Positions 40,689 through 48,579 are shown, counted from the stretch's first letter. The stretch is 64,000 bases of DNA from CAYMOV01 sp964392085 (GCA_964392085.1 CAYMOV010000005.1:10404-74403); one strand, 5' to 3'. Numbers and translations: made by a program. Notes: generated by a model from the sequence alone, not told the origin.

Positions 40689-40746
40689 GGGGAGTCTCCG
40701 GGGAATCTTTCGACAAGCCGATTTGACTTTTAGGACATCCGTAAGA

Positions 40747-40760
40747 GCAAGGAACGTGCC
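40747..40760 (-). promoter_or_regulatory. Sigma-54 promoter of DUF3494 copy 5
   Basis: On the minus strand the sequence is GGCACGTTCCTTGC, an exact -24/-12 pattern (GG-N10-GC with GGCACG and TTGC). The downstream GC lies 59 bp before the ATG at 40688. The same 14-mer occurs at 42085. Confidence 0.8.
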
Positions 40761-40980
40761 CCGCCCCCCGGTTTTTTATATAAACGTTTTGTGGCAGGTC
40801 ACCATTATTCCGGAGCCCCCCGGCACCCCTGTTTTCAATTCCCGATTTGGTTCGAGACGACGCCTCCCGGACTCGGGCTTCGTTCAAGGCGGTGCCCGTG
40901 GACCATCCGGGCCGGATCAAAATGGTAGCCATTTCCCCGAATTGATTCCCTGGGGCGGGGCTGATCGGCGCCCTCCGGGT

Positions 40981-41021
40981 AAAAAAAGAGCGGCGGACCC
41001 GGTTCATTCCAGGTCCGCCGC
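40981..41021 (-). terminator. Rho-independent terminator of DUF3494 copy 4
   Basis: Perfect 10-bp stem GCGGCGGACC/GGTCCGCCGC with T7 following on the minus strand (40981-40987), 28 bp after the stop at 41050. Confidence 0.88.
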
Positions 41022-41049
41022 TTCTAACGACCCACCTCAATCCGGTCCC

Positions 41050-42039
41050 TTAGGGAGCGGGTTTGGTGATGGTATTGGCCAAAAGGGTGACGTTGCCGTT
41101 CGAACCGAAGGCCCGGCCTTCCAGGAACGCGCCCGTGTTCAGGGTGACCGAGTTATAGGCCAGGATGTTGCCCACCATGGAGACCGTGGTCCCGAGCGAG
41201 CAATAATCCGACACCTGCCAGAACACCCGGTCGGCTTTCGCGCCACCCGAGAGGAGGACCTGCCGTCCCGACGTCACGTCCAGCACGCCGGAGACCTGGA
41301 AGATGAACACCGCGTTCACGTCACCCAGGGCGTCCAGGGTGAGGTCCGCCGAGGAGATCGACAGGTTCCCACCATCGGTATAGAGGCCGGGATACAGCGT
41401 GAGGCCCCCCAGGTCATCGCCCGTCGGCAGGATCGCGCCTCCCGTGCGGCTCGCCGCGTCGGTATAGGCGTTCGAAAGGTCCAATTTGGCCGTATTGGCC
41501 GCGCCGTTGGCCACATCGGTGGTTCCCCCGCAAAGCACAACGATCCCCCCATCCACCTGGCTACCCGGGTAAAGCCCGAGGCTGCCGCAAAAGGTGGAAG
41601 CCCCGGAGTTGGTGATCTGGGAATAGGCCAGGCCCACGTAATTCAAGGCGGAGCCCAGCAACACCATCCCCTGGACGTTTTGGGGCGTTGGGGACAATGT
41701 CGCCGTCGGGGTCATGGTCATGGTCGCGGTCTCCGTCGGCGTCAGGGAATCCGTGGAGGTCGAAGTCACCGTGGGCGTCAAGGTGAGCGTGGACGTCGCG
41801 GTGGCTGTGGGGGTGTGCGTGAACGTCGCGGTGGCGGTGGGTGTGGGCGAAGCCGTCCGGGTCATGGTGGCCGACGCGGTCATCGTCCGGGTCGATGTCA
41901 CGGTGGCGGTCCGGGTGGAGGTAAAGGTCGCGACGGGGGCCTGCGGCGCCGCCGGAGTGGTGGTCGTATGCTTACAGCCCGCCAGGAAGGCGGCTGAAAG
42001 GCCCAACAAAGCCATGAAAGTCCCGATTAACTTTTTCAT
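41050..42039 (-). CDS. DUF3494 ice-binding-like lipoprotein, copy 4 of 5
   Basis: 329 aa starting at the ATG at 42039 (MKKLIGTFMALLGLSAAFLA then Gly-Cys, a lipobox). A Thr/Ser-rich stalk of about 100 residues is followed by a DUF3494 domain from VLLGSALNYVGLAYSQITNS. It contains STFCGSLGLYPGSQVDGGIV, GGLTLYPGLYTDGGNLSISS and ILAYNSVTLNTGAFLEGRAF, and ends NTITKPAP. It differs more than the others (a longer inner loop and fewer identical residues), so it may have its own binding preference. It has its own sigma-54 promoter and terminator. Confidence 0.88.
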   Translation of the reverse strand: MKKLIGTFMALLGLSAAFLAGCKHTTTTPAAPQAPVATFTSTRTATVTSTRTMTASATMTRTASPTPTATATFTHTPTATATSTLTLTPTVTSTSTDSLTPTETATMTMTPTATLSPTPQNVQGMVLLGSALNYVGLAYSQITNSGASTFCGSLGLYPGSQVDGGIVVLCGGTTDVANGAANTAKLDLSNAYTDAASRTGGAILPTGDDLGGLTLYPGLYTDGGNLSISSADLTLDALGDVNAVFIFQVSGVLDVTSGRQVLLSGGAKADRVFWQVSDYCSLGTTVSMVGNILAYNSVTLNTGAFLEGRAFGSNGNVTLLANTITKPAP

Positions 42040-42084
42040 CGTCACCGCTCCTAGGTTCTTTTGTAGTCGAGGGGATGGGTAAGA

Positions 42085-42098
42085 GCAAGGAACGTGCC
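42085..42098 (-). promoter_or_regulatory. Sigma-54 promoter of DUF3494 copy 4
   Basis: Minus strand GGCACGTTCCTTGC, identical over 14 bases to the element at 40747. The last GC is 46 bp before the ATG at 42039. Confidence 0.8.
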
Positions 42099-42183
42099 CA
42101 ACCCCGTTACCGGGAAGACTGCCTTCCTTCGCTCCGGAAGCCCCTGAAAACCCAGTTTGACCGGCCCAGTGCCGGAAGCCGTC

Positions 42184-42195
42184 GATCAATTTGAG
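42184..42195 (-). promoter_or_regulatory. Candidate enhancer site of DUF3494 copy 4
   Basis: GATCAATTTGAG, containing the dyad TCAA-T-TTGA, lies 86 bp upstream of the -24 element. The identical 12-mer occurs at 51383 upstream of another sigma-54 promoter. Confidence 0.6.
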
Positions 42196-42244
42196 CCGTC
42201 GCCTCTCTTTATGATCCGCTTCGGTTCCGGTCCCGGACCGGTAT

Positions 42245-42288
42245 AAAAAAAGAACGGCGGGCCGGGGACCGTCCCCAACCCGCCGTTC
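42245..42288 (-). terminator. Rho-independent terminator of DUF3494 copy 3
   Basis: Perfect 10-bp stem GAACGGCGGG/CCCGCCGTTC with T7 following on the minus strand (42245-42251), 24 bp after the stop at 42312. Confidence 0.88.
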
Positions 42289-42311
42289 CCAAGAACCAGC
42301 ATCCCAATCCC

Positions 42312-43289
42312 TTACGGGGTAGGCATGGTGATGGTGTTGGACAACATCGTGACCTGGGCGGTCATCGAGAAGGCCCGGCCGTTCAGGACGGCGCCCGTGT
42401 TGAAGGCGATCTGGGTGTAGGCCATGATCGTGCCGACGAACGACGAGGTCGTATCGAACGCGCAGGAAGTACCCACCTGCCAGTAGACCTGGGAAGGCTT
42501 GGCGCCGTTGATCAAGAGCACCGATCGCGCCGAGGCGGCGCTGAGGGTGGTGGCGATCTGGAAGATGAAGACCGGATTGGCGGCGTTCTGGCCGTCCAGG
42601 ACTAGGTCGGCCGAGGTGACTTCCAGCGAGCCGTTGGACTGGTAAAGGCCCGGCGTGAGGGTCAAGCCCCCCAAATCGCCCGTGATCAGGGTGGGGTTGG
42701 TCCGCCCCGCCGCGTCGTTATAGGCGGTCGTCACGTCACCTTGGGCTGTCGCCGCGGTGCCGTCCGTGATGTGCTCGACTCCACCGCAGCCGAAGAGGTA
42801 CCCGGCGCCCTGCGAGGTTCCCGGCGAAAGTCCTAGGTCGCCGCAAATCGAGGTGGCGCCTGAGTTCGTCAGGGCCGCGTAGGCCAAAACGACGAAACCG
42901 GCCGCCGAATTCAGGTTGACCGGGGCTTGGGTCGCCTGGATGGTGCCGGTCGAGGTGGGGGTAAAGGTCACCGTCGCGGTCTCGGTCGGGGTCGACGTCA
43001 ACGTCGCGGTGGCCGTAACCGTCGGCGTGAAGCTGGCCGTCTTGGTCGGCGTCGCCGACAGGGTCGCGCTGGGCGTCGAGGTGGGGGTGGAGGTCGCGGA
43101 GGACGTCGCCGTGAACGTCCTGGTCGCGGTGGGCACCAAGGTGGAGGTGCGGGTGATGGTCGGGGTGGAGGTGGCGGTGTCCACCGGGGGAACCGGCGCC
43201 GCCGGGTTCGAATCCTTGTGCTTGCAGCCCACCATGACGGCGGCCGAAAGCGCCAGCACGACCATGAAACGTCCTAAGATCTTTTTCAC
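42312..43289 (-). CDS. DUF3494 ice-binding-like lipoprotein, copy 3 of 5
   Basis: 325 aa. Lipoprotein signal KKILGRFMVVLALSAAVMVG then Cys, then a Thr/Ser/Pro stalk of about 100 residues (SATSTPTSTPSATLSATPTK). The DUF3494 domain runs from VNLNSAAGFVVLAYAALTNS through TSICGDLGLSPGTSQGAGYL, GDLGGLTLTPGLYQSNGSLE and IMAYTQIAFNTGAVLNGRAF, and ends NTITMPTP. The lipid anchor plus stalk would hold the domain away from the membrane. It has its own terminator and a sigma-54 promoter 60 bp upstream of the start. Confidence 0.88.
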   Translation of the reverse strand: MKKILGRFMVVLALSAAVMVGCKHKDSNPAAPVPPVDTATSTPTITRTSTLVPTATRTFTATSSATSTPTSTPSATLSATPTKTASFTPTVTATATLTSTPTETATVTFTPTSTGTIQATQAPVNLNSAAGFVVLAYAALTNSGATSICGDLGLSPGTSQGAGYLFGCGGVEHITDGTAATAQGDVTTAYNDAAGRTNPTLITGDLGGLTLTPGLYQSNGSLEVTSADLVLDGQNAANPVFIFQIATTLSAASARSVLLINGAKPSQVYWQVGTSCAFDTTSSFVGTIMAYTQIAFNTGAVLNGRAFSMTAQVTMLSNTITMPTP

Positions 43290-43348
43290 TTTCGCTTCTC
43301 CTGGTTGATTTTTTATCCGCGTCGTGCGAGCTGAGGGAAGGGGCTAAA

Positions 43349-43362
43349 GCAAGGACCGTGCC
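43349..43362 (-). promoter_or_regulatory. Sigma-54 promoter of DUF3494 copy 3
   Basis: Minus strand GGCACGGTCCTTGC with TTT directly after (TTGCTTT), one base different from the 14-mer at 40747 and 42085. The last GC lies 60 bp before the ATG at 43289. Confidence 0.8.
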
Positions 43363-43447
43363 TCATTTCCACCGCCTTCCAAGTCCGTGAAACCGGCCGG
43401 ATCTCCTTAAACCCCCCCCGGTGAATTACCCCGCGGGTTCCCTGGCG

Positions 43448-43459
43448 GATCAAAACGAG
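43448..43459 (-). promoter_or_regulatory. Candidate enhancer site of DUF3494 copy 3
   Basis: GATCAAAACGAG, a weaker relative of GATCAATTTGAG, lies exactly 86 bp upstream of the -24 element, the same distance as in copy 4. Confidence 0.45.
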
Positions 43460-43488
43460 ACGACTCATCCCAAGGTGATCCGGGTTCC

Positions 43489-44268
43489 TCAAGGGGCCGG
43501 TCGGGTGACTTGGTTGGTCTTGAAGGTCACCTGCTCGATCTCCGACAGGGCCCGGCCCTCCAGATGGACGCCGGTGTCCAGGTTGATTTGCGTGTGGGCC
43601 ATGATGGTCCCCACGAAGGATGTGCCGGTCGCGAGGGAACAGGAACTGCCCACCTGCCAATAGACGTTCGTGGCCTTCGCGCCCCCGGCCAGATGGACCC
43701 GGCGGTTCGGCAGGGTGCTGAGGGTGGAGGCGATCTGGAAGATGAAGACGCCGTTGGGGTCGCCCTGGGCGTCCAGGGTCAAGTCCCCCGCGGAGATCTC
43801 CAGCGAGCTGGTGGATTTATAGAGCCCCGGATACAGGGTCTGGCCCGCCAAATCCCCCGCCACGAGGGCCGGATTTGTCCGCCCCCCCGCGTCCGTATAG
43901 GCCGCCGCGAGGTCCACCTTGGCGCCGGCCGCGGCGCTGTCGGTCACGTGGTACACGCCGCCGCAACCCACCACGGGCGCCCCCACCACCGCGCTTCCAG
44001 GGGACAGGCCGAGGTCGCCGCAGAGCGTGGTGGCTCCGGTGTTGGTGATGGTGGTGTAGGCCAGGGCCACGAAACTCGAGGCGGACAGGAGGTTGACCGG
44101 TGTCTGGGCCGCCTGGGGCGTCGCGGTATTCACGGGCGTCGGGCTGTTCGTCGGGGTTCCCACCGGGCCCCCCGGGCCCATGGGCGCCTGGTTATCGTGC
44201 TTACAACCGGCCAAAAAGGCGGCCGAGAGGAGCGCCGCCGAAGCCAAACCGACGATGAGTTTCTTCAT
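43489..44268 (-). CDS. DUF3494 ice-binding-like lipoprotein, copy 2 of 5
   Basis: 259 aa from the ATG at 44268 (MKKLIVGLASAALLSAAFLA then Gly-Cys). The stalk is only about 30 residues (GTPTNSPTPVNTATPQAAQT), much shorter than in copies 3-5. The DUF3494 domain has the same sequence blocks (VNLLSASSFVALAYTTITNT, TTLCGDLGLSPGS, GDLAGQTLYPGLYKSTSSLE, IMAHTQINLDTGVHLEGRAL) and ends TNQVTRPAP. No sigma-54 site was found upstream. It lies 128 bp after copy 1 with no clear terminator between, so it may be read through from the genes before it. Confidence 0.88.
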   Translation of the reverse strand: MKKLIVGLASAALLSAAFLAGCKHDNQAPMGPGGPVGTPTNSPTPVNTATPQAAQTPVNLLSASSFVALAYTTITNTGATTLCGDLGLSPGSAVVGAPVVGCGGVYHVTDSAAAGAKVDLAAAYTDAGGRTNPALVAGDLAGQTLYPGLYKSTSSLEISAGDLTLDAQGDPNGVFIFQIASTLSTLPNRRVHLAGGAKATNVYWQVGSSCSLATGTSFVGTIMAHTQINLDTGVHLEGRALSEIEQVTFKTNQVTRPAP

Positions 44269-44396
44269 CTTGATTCTCCCCTTGCCGTTGAGGGACCTGG
44301 ATCCCAAAAGGAAACCCGCGTTCGGGGATCCCCGCCCACGGGTTCCGTCAAGCCGGACGCGATTCCAAACGGATGCCCCGCTCCGCCCCCAACCCA

Positions 44397-45179
44397 TCAG
44401 GGCGCGGGCTTGGTGATCGTGTTGGACAGCAAGGTCACCTGCTCGATTTGCGACAGGGCCCGGCCTTCCAGCACAACGCCCGTGTTGAGCGTGATCTGGT
44501 TGTGGGCCATGATCGTGCCCTTGAAGGACGTGGTGGTGTCCAGGTTGCATTGGCTGCCCACCTGCCAGAACACGTTGGCGGCCTTCGCGCCGCCGGCCAG
44601 GATCACCGCGCGGCCCGGGGTGGTGGTGAGGGTGGAGGCGACCTGGAAGATGAAGACGCCGTTGGGGTTGCCCTGCGCGTCCAGGGTCAGGTCACCCGAC
44701 GAGACCTCCAGCGAGCCGCTCGACTTATAGAGGCCCGGATAGAGCGTCCTGCCGCCCAGGTTGCCGGCCACGAGGGCCGGGGTGGTCCTTCCCGCGGCGT
44801 CGTTATAGGCGGTGGTGAGGTCGCCTTGGGCGACCCCCGCTGCGGTGTCGGTGATGTGCGCGACGCCCCCGCAGGCGAGGACGTACCCACCGCCCCCGGC
44901 GGAGCCCGGCGAAAGGCCGACGTCCCCGCAAAGGGTCGAGGGGCCGCTGTTGGTGATCTGGGTGTAGGCCAGCACCACGAAGCTCGCGGCCGAATTAAGG
45001 TTGACCGCCGCTTGGGCGGCCTGGGGCGTCGCCGTGGGCCCCGGGGTGAAGGTCCGGGTCGGTGTGGCCGCCGGGGGGCCCGATGGCGCGGCCGGGCTGG
45101 AGTCCTGATGCTTGCAACCCACCGCGATCAACGCCGGCAAGAGCGCCAGCAGGAAAAAACCGGTCAGTTTCTTTTTCAA
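44397..45179 (-). CDS. DUF3494 ice-binding-like lipoprotein, copy 1 of 5
   Basis: 260 aa. The start is TTG at 45179, supported by GGGAG nine bases upstream and by KKKLTGFFLLALLPALIAVG then Cys as a lipoprotein signal; no ATG is suitable. A short Thr/Pro stalk (TPTRTFTPGPTATPQAAQAA) is followed by the DUF3494 blocks VNLNSAASFVVLAYTQITNS, STLCGDVGLSPGSAGGGGYV, GNLGGRTLYPGLYKSSGSLE and IMAHNQITLNTGVVLEGRAL, ending NTITKPAP. It follows Dps by 88 bp on the same strand, so it could belong to the SOD-rubredoxin-Dps transcript. Confidence 0.86.
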   Translation of the reverse strand: MKKKLTGFFLLALLPALIAVGCKHQDSSPAAPSGPPAATPTRTFTPGPTATPQAAQAAVNLNSAASFVVLAYTQITNSGPSTLCGDVGLSPGSAGGGGYVLACGGVAHITDTAAGVAQGDLTTAYNDAAGRTTPALVAGNLGGRTLYPGLYKSSGSLEVSSGDLTLDAQGNPNGVFIFQVASTLTTTPGRAVILAGGAKAANVFWQVGSQCNLDTTTSFKGTIMAHNQITLNTGVVLEGRALSQIEQVTLLSNTITKPAP

Positions 45180-45267
45180 TTTCTCGTCTCCCGGACTGCG
45201 TTTTGCCGCACCCAAAATGGACTCCAGCTTGTCCCAAGGCCGACGGCCCGTCCCAGCGCGGACACGG

Positions 45268-45750
45268 TCAATCCGCGGCTTGGCCGTGCGCTTCCACGAA
45301 CCACAATTGCTTGTCCACCGACCTCGAGATCTCCGTGAGGATGTCCGCGGTGTCGGCGTCATTCATCTCGACGGCCTGGGCCAGGGTCGTCCCGAGGGAC
45401 TCCCCGTAAAAGGCCAGGGCGTGGGACAGGGCCGCCACGTGCTCCTTGCCGCTGGAGATCGTCACGGGATAGACGGGCAGGCTGGACTTGCGGTCCACCG
45501 GTCCCCGGGTCCCCACGGCGGTGCCGCCCAGCTGGACGATGCGCTCCGCGATCAGGTCCACGTAACCCTCGGACGCCTCGGCGATCTTGTCGAACAGCTC
45601 GTGCAGGGACATGAAGCTGGGCCCCTTGACGTTCCAATGGGCCTGTTTGGCCTGGAGCGACAGGTCGATCGAGTCCACCAGCCGTTCCTGCAGGTCGGTG
45701 GCCATCTGGACCCGGACCTTCTCGGGGAGGCTGTTCTTGGTCGGATGCAC
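45268..45750 (-). CDS. dps: Dps-family ferritin-like protein
   Basis: 160 aa, four-helix ferritin-like protein. The Dps ferroxidase signature is intact: AKQAHWNVKGPSFMSLHELF, then ASEGYVDLIAERIVQLGG. A helix follows that includes HVAALSHALAFYGESLG, then a closing helix DILTEISRSVDKQLWFVEAH. Dps forms 12-mers that oxidise and store iron with H2O2 and can coat DNA under stress. It lies downstream of a rubredoxin-like gene and an SOD gene on the same strand, a coherent oxidative-stress set. Confidence 0.93.
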   Translation of the reverse strand: MHPTKNSLPEKVRVQMATDLQERLVDSIDLSLQAKQAHWNVKGPSFMSLHELFDKIAEASEGYVDLIAERIVQLGGTAVGTRGPVDRKSSLPVYPVTISSGKEHVAALSHALAFYGESLGTTLAQAVEMNDADTADILTEISRSVDKQLWFVEAHGQAAD

Positions 45751-45775
45751 GTTTTTTCTCCTTGGCCGAGGGGAC

Positions 45776-46057
45776 TTAGCCCTCGAACACCAGCTCCATG
45801 TTGTTTTTGGGCGCGCCGCAGGAAGGGCAGGGGCCCAAGACCCAATGGTTCCGGGTCCTCAGTTCCCCGCAACCCAGGCACTTCCACTGCAGTTCAGCCC
45901 GGTCGGCGATGCCGCCGTGCCCATAATCCCCGTCGAATGACCCGAGCTCGGTGAAGGGCGATCCGACGGCCCTTTTACGGCGGGCGGGATCCGAGGCTTC
46001 GACCGTCCAGGGCGAAGGGGTTAAAACCGGTTTCTGAGGGTGGGCCTTAGACCGCAT
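45776..46057 (-). CDS. Rubredoxin-like zinc-ribbon protein
   Basis: 93 aa. A variable 50-residue N-terminal part (KAHPQKPVLTPSPWTVEASD) precedes a zinc ribbon or rubredoxin knuckle pair: LQWKCLGCGELRTRN (CxxC) and VLGPCPSCGAPKNNMEL (CxxC). This is the rubrerythrin C-terminal pattern without the diiron domain. It may ferry electrons or bind iron or zinc alongside the SOD and Dps. The ATG at 46057 overlaps the SOD stop (TGATG) and has GGAGG seven bases upstream, so the two are coupled. Confidence 0.8.
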   Translation of the reverse strand: MRSKAHPQKPVLTPSPWTVEASDPARRKRAVGSPFTELGSFDGDYGHGGIADRAELQWKCLGCGELRTRNHWVLGPCPSCGAPKNNMELVFEG

Positions 46058-46635
46058 CAACTCGCCTCCGCAAAGCGTTTTTCAACGACCGTCCAATTGA
46101 CCGCGTTCATGAACGCCTCGATGTAGCCCTTCCGGTCGGACCCGTAATCCGCGGCGTAGGCGTGCTCGAAGACGTCGTTGACCAGGAGAGCGACGGAGTA
46201 GTAAAGGATCCCAACGTCGTGCTCGTTGACCCACAGGTTGAAGAGGTTCTTCCCCTCCGGGTCCCAGGCTAGGACCGCCCACCCGATTCCCCGCATGGCG
46301 GAAACCGCCCGGAAGTCCTTTTCCCAGGCGGCGAACGACCCGAAGGACTTGAGGATCTGGGCCGCCAACAGCGACTTGGGGTCCGGGTCCGTGGAACGCT
46401 TGGAGAGGTTGCCGAAATAGGCCTCGTGCAGCCTCATGCCGTTGAACTCCCAGGCGAAGCGGCGCTTCATGTCCGCGAACTCAGGGGTCTCATCGTCCGA
46501 TTTCGCGATCGAGAGGATCAACCGGTTGATGTTGTGGACATAGGCCTCATAGAGCCGGAAATGGGCGTTCAGCATGAGGTCGCTGAAACCCTTGGTCCCC
46601 AACAACCGGTCGAAGTTTTTAGCGAGGTAGGCCAT
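46057..46635 (-). CDS. Iron/manganese superoxide dismutase
   Basis: 192 aa. Ligand regions are visible: His in LMLNAHFRLYEAYVHNINRL, His in FNGMRLHEAYFGNLSKRS, and Asp and His in ALLVNDVFEHAYAADYG. The signature WAVLAWDPEGKNLFNLWVNE also fits. It is a diverged relative of SodB/SodA, and the metal (Fe or Mn) cannot be decided. It has no signal peptide, so it is cytoplasmic. It is the first gene of the SOD-rubredoxin-Dps cluster; translation of the next gene is coupled by TGATG. Confidence 0.87.
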   Translation of the reverse strand: MAYLAKNFDRLLGTKGFSDLMLNAHFRLYEAYVHNINRLILSIAKSDDETPEFADMKRRFAWEFNGMRLHEAYFGNLSKRSTDPDPKSLLAAQILKSFGSFAAWEKDFRAVSAMRGIGWAVLAWDPEGKNLFNLWVNEHDVGILYYSVALLVNDVFEHAYAADYGSDRKGYIEAFMNAVNWTVVEKRFAEAS

Positions 46636-46731
46636 CGGTCACCGCCTTCCCGACCCGCGGGAAAGCCGCGGTTCGGACTCAGGGGGGTCCGGGGCGGCTC
46701 CCCGAGGGACGCCGCCCGTTCCTCCCATCGA

Positions 46732-47307
46732 TTAGAGGATCGAGAATCCCACCATCAAGGTGAAGGTGCCGTTCTTGATCTTCTGGTTGTCGTTCACGTC
46801 CAAAAGCCCGATCTCGTAACGGGCGCTGACCAGGAACTTGGTGATCGCCACCTGCCCGCCCAGGACCAGCCCGACGTCGGACTTCTTGACGTCGATCACG
46901 CCATGGCTCGCCACGTTGGAGTTGAAGGCGGGCCCCGCCAGGATTCCCGGGTTGAAGCTGTTGTTCCCCAGGCAGATCTCCAGGAGCACCGGCACTTCCA
47001 CGTAGTCCATCTGGTAATCGTTGCCGTTGATCTTGCCGCCCTTCTGGGCGTAGAGGAGTTCCGGCTGGATCGCCAGGCTGGAGGTGATGTGGAAGTTCGC
47101 GAAGGCGCCCCCCACGAACCCCAGGCGCGACGTATAGACCTGGTTGGCGTTCGAACCGTGGAGGTTCGCGACGTTGATCCCGCCCTCCAAACCGAGGAGG
47201 GGTGAGCCGACGCTCGACGTTGAGCTCGACCCGTCCGCGCCCATCGCGGCCGAACCGCCCATCAGGAGGAGCAACAGGCAACCGGCTAATCTTGAGGTCT
47301 TTTTCAC
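46732..47307 (-). CDS. Outer membrane beta-barrel protein (PorT/OMP_b-brl_2-like)
   Basis: 191 aa. Signal peptide KTSRLAGCLLLLLMGGSAAM, cleaved near AMGADG. Alternating amphipathic strands follow: LLGLEGGINVANLHG, LGFVGGAFANFHI, LAIQPELLYAQKGGKING, YVEVPVLLEICLG, PGILAGPAFNSNVA, DVGLVLGGQVAI and YEIGLLDVNDNQK, ending TLMVGFSIL. This is the eight-strand outer-membrane pattern. A GC hairpin lies after its stop (46695-46720). Function unknown; near a second small barrel gene. Confidence 0.78.
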   Translation of the reverse strand: MKKTSRLAGCLLLLLMGGSAAMGADGSSSTSSVGSPLLGLEGGINVANLHGSNANQVYTSRLGFVGGAFANFHITSSLAIQPELLYAQKGGKINGNDYQMDYVEVPVLLEICLGNNSFNPGILAGPAFNSNVASHGVIDVKKSDVGLVLGGQVAITKFLVSARYEIGLLDVNDNQKIKNGTFTLMVGFSIL

Positions 47308-47376
47308 TTTGGCTTCTTTCTGAGGCGTTTATTTTTCCGACCAACCGGCGGCACGGCTTGAAACCAGGCCCGATTT

Positions 47377-47886
47377 TCAGAAGTAGTAATGGGCCCCCAG
47401 TTCGCCGTAGATCTTGAAGTCCGTCACGCTGTTCGTGAGGAACCAAAGGGTCGGGACGGCCTGGAGGTAGAGGTCGATGGGGGCGGTGCTCCGGTCGAAG
47501 ATGTAGGAGATCCCCAGGGGAATCCGCCCGGCGAAAGCGGTCGGGTCCGAGAACTGGACGTTCCCTCCCAAACCGATATAGAGGGGCAACTGGCCCTTGG
47601 TGTCCTCCATGTGGATGATCCCGAAGGTGTGCCAAAGGTAATCCACTTGGGCGGTCGCCGAGTCCCCCGCGGAGAACTTCATGGCGAACTGGAAGGCGGT
47701 CCGGTGGCTCGTCCAGAGCTTCGCCGTCGCGCCCCAATCCCCGGGCCCTCCGACCTCCAAGCCCAGGCCGAAATTCCCGCCGTGGATGACGTGGCCGTTC
47801 GACTCCGCCTTGACGATCTTCACTTGCGAAACCAAACCGGCCGCCAGCAAGACGGCCACCAATGTTTTCTTGACGTTCGTGGACAT
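47377..47886 (-). CDS. Small outer membrane beta-barrel protein
   Basis: 169 aa. Signal peptide KKTLVAVLLAAGLVSQVKIV, cleaved near VKAES. Strands with alternating hydrophobics follow: GGNFGLGLEVGGPGDWG, TAFQFAMKFSAGDSATAQVD, LYIGLGGNVQF, IPLGISYIF and LYLQAVPTLWFL, ending IYGELGAHYYF, an aromatic outer-membrane C-terminus. Probably an eight-strand barrel. Second of two neighbouring barrels, 70 bp apart on the same strand. Confidence 0.75.
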   Translation of the reverse strand: MSTNVKKTLVAVLLAAGLVSQVKIVKAESNGHVIHGGNFGLGLEVGGPGDWGATAKLWTSHRTAFQFAMKFSAGDSATAQVDYLWHTFGIIHMEDTKGQLPLYIGLGGNVQFSDPTAFAGRIPLGISYIFDRSTAPIDLYLQAVPTLWFLTNSVTDFKIYGELGAHYYF

Positions 47887-48004
47887 GCAAACCCCATTTC
47901 AGTCGGTTGGACGAAATCCGCCGATGGGCTTCCCCATTCGGTCAGGTTCCGGAAGGTGCGAAGAAACATCACGGGTCCGCGTAAGGGGACCCGGAACGCC
48001 CCGT

Positions 48005-48400
48005 TCAGGGGGTGGTGGCATGGGCCGCGGCCGGGACGGCGGCGGCCGGGACCTGGGCCTTCACGCCGGTTCCCTCGGTGGGGTACCCCGCGTCCGCCCA
48101 TTCCTGGGTCCCGCCCAGGTAGTCATCGGCCTTGAAGCCCCGCTTTTGCAGGGCCAAGGCCGCCGCCGGACCCGCCTTGCAGGTCAGTCCGGCGCAATAA
48201 GTGATGAGGAACCGGTCTTTCCCGAACCGCTTCTCGACCGCGTGGGCGAATTCGTCCACGCTGGTCCCGAAGGGGATGTTTTCCGAGCCCGTGATATGGC
48301 GCATCTCAAACTCGCCCTCGGGCAGGACGTTCAGGACCACGACGTTCTTATTCTTCATCTTGGCCAACACGCTTTGCTTGGTCATCGGCATCTTCGTCAC
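48005..48400 (-). CDS. Rhodanese-like domain protein
   Basis: 131 aa, no signal peptide. One rhodanese domain: VVVLNVLPEGEFEMRHITGS, then IPFGTSVDEFAHAVEKRFGK, the active-site loop TYCAGLTCKAGPAAALALQK with the candidate catalytic Cys, and DDYLGGTQEWADAGYPTEGT. The loop departs from the common CRxGxR form, so sulfur-transfer activity is uncertain. An Ala-rich tail (VPAAAVPAAAHATTP) follows. It has a sigma-54 promoter 33 bp upstream of the start, divergent from the promoter of the GlsB-like gene. Confidence 0.85.
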   Translation of the reverse strand: MTKMPMTKQSVLAKMKNKNVVVLNVLPEGEFEMRHITGSENIPFGTSVDEFAHAVEKRFGKDRFLITYCAGLTCKAGPAAALALQKRGFKADDYLGGTQEWADAGYPTEGTGVKAQVPAAAVPAAAHATTP

Positions 48401-48432
48401 CTCGGGAGGCGTTCGTTATGGGGAGTGCTAAA

Positions 48433-48446
48433 GCAAGTTCCATACC
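48433..48446 (-). promoter_or_regulatory. Sigma-54 promoter of the rhodanese gene
   Basis: Minus strand GGTATGGAACTTGC (GG-N10-GC, YAYR satisfied by TATG, followed by TTT). The last GC is 33 bp before the ATG at 48400. Confidence 0.65.
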
Positions 48447-48543
48447 GACCCCTCATCGCCCAAAAACAGTCCTACCCAACCGCGCCCTTATAGGAACGGG
48501 AACCCGGGGCGGGGAAAGGGCATCGACCGGGCCGGGAAACGGG

Positions 48544-48579
48544 CGATCAATGTGATCGTCTGGAGGCCTCAATTTGATT
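48544..48579. promoter_or_regulatory. Candidate enhancer sites between divergent sigma-54 promoters
   Basis: CGATCAATGTGATCG (48544-48558) is a perfect 6-3-6 inverted repeat. TCAATTTGATT (48569-48579) contains TCAA-T-TTGA. They lie 61-82 bp upstream of the GlsB-side -24 element and 98 bp or more from the rhodanese -24 element. Confidence 0.55.

Noticed and set aside
43197..43225. tRNA-like arm (GGTTCGAATCC) near 43205
   Set aside because: It lies inside the DUF3494 coding sequence and has no acceptor stem or other arms.
46695..46720. Terminator at the GC hairpin after the beta-barrel gene at 46732
   Set aside because: The stem is plausible but no T tract follows on the minus strand, so it was not listed as a terminator.
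48433..48446. Treating the rhodanese promoter as equal in strength to the other sigma-54 sites
   Set aside because: It keeps GG-N10-GC but not the GGCACG hexamer; listed with lower confidence instead of being grouped with the best sites.
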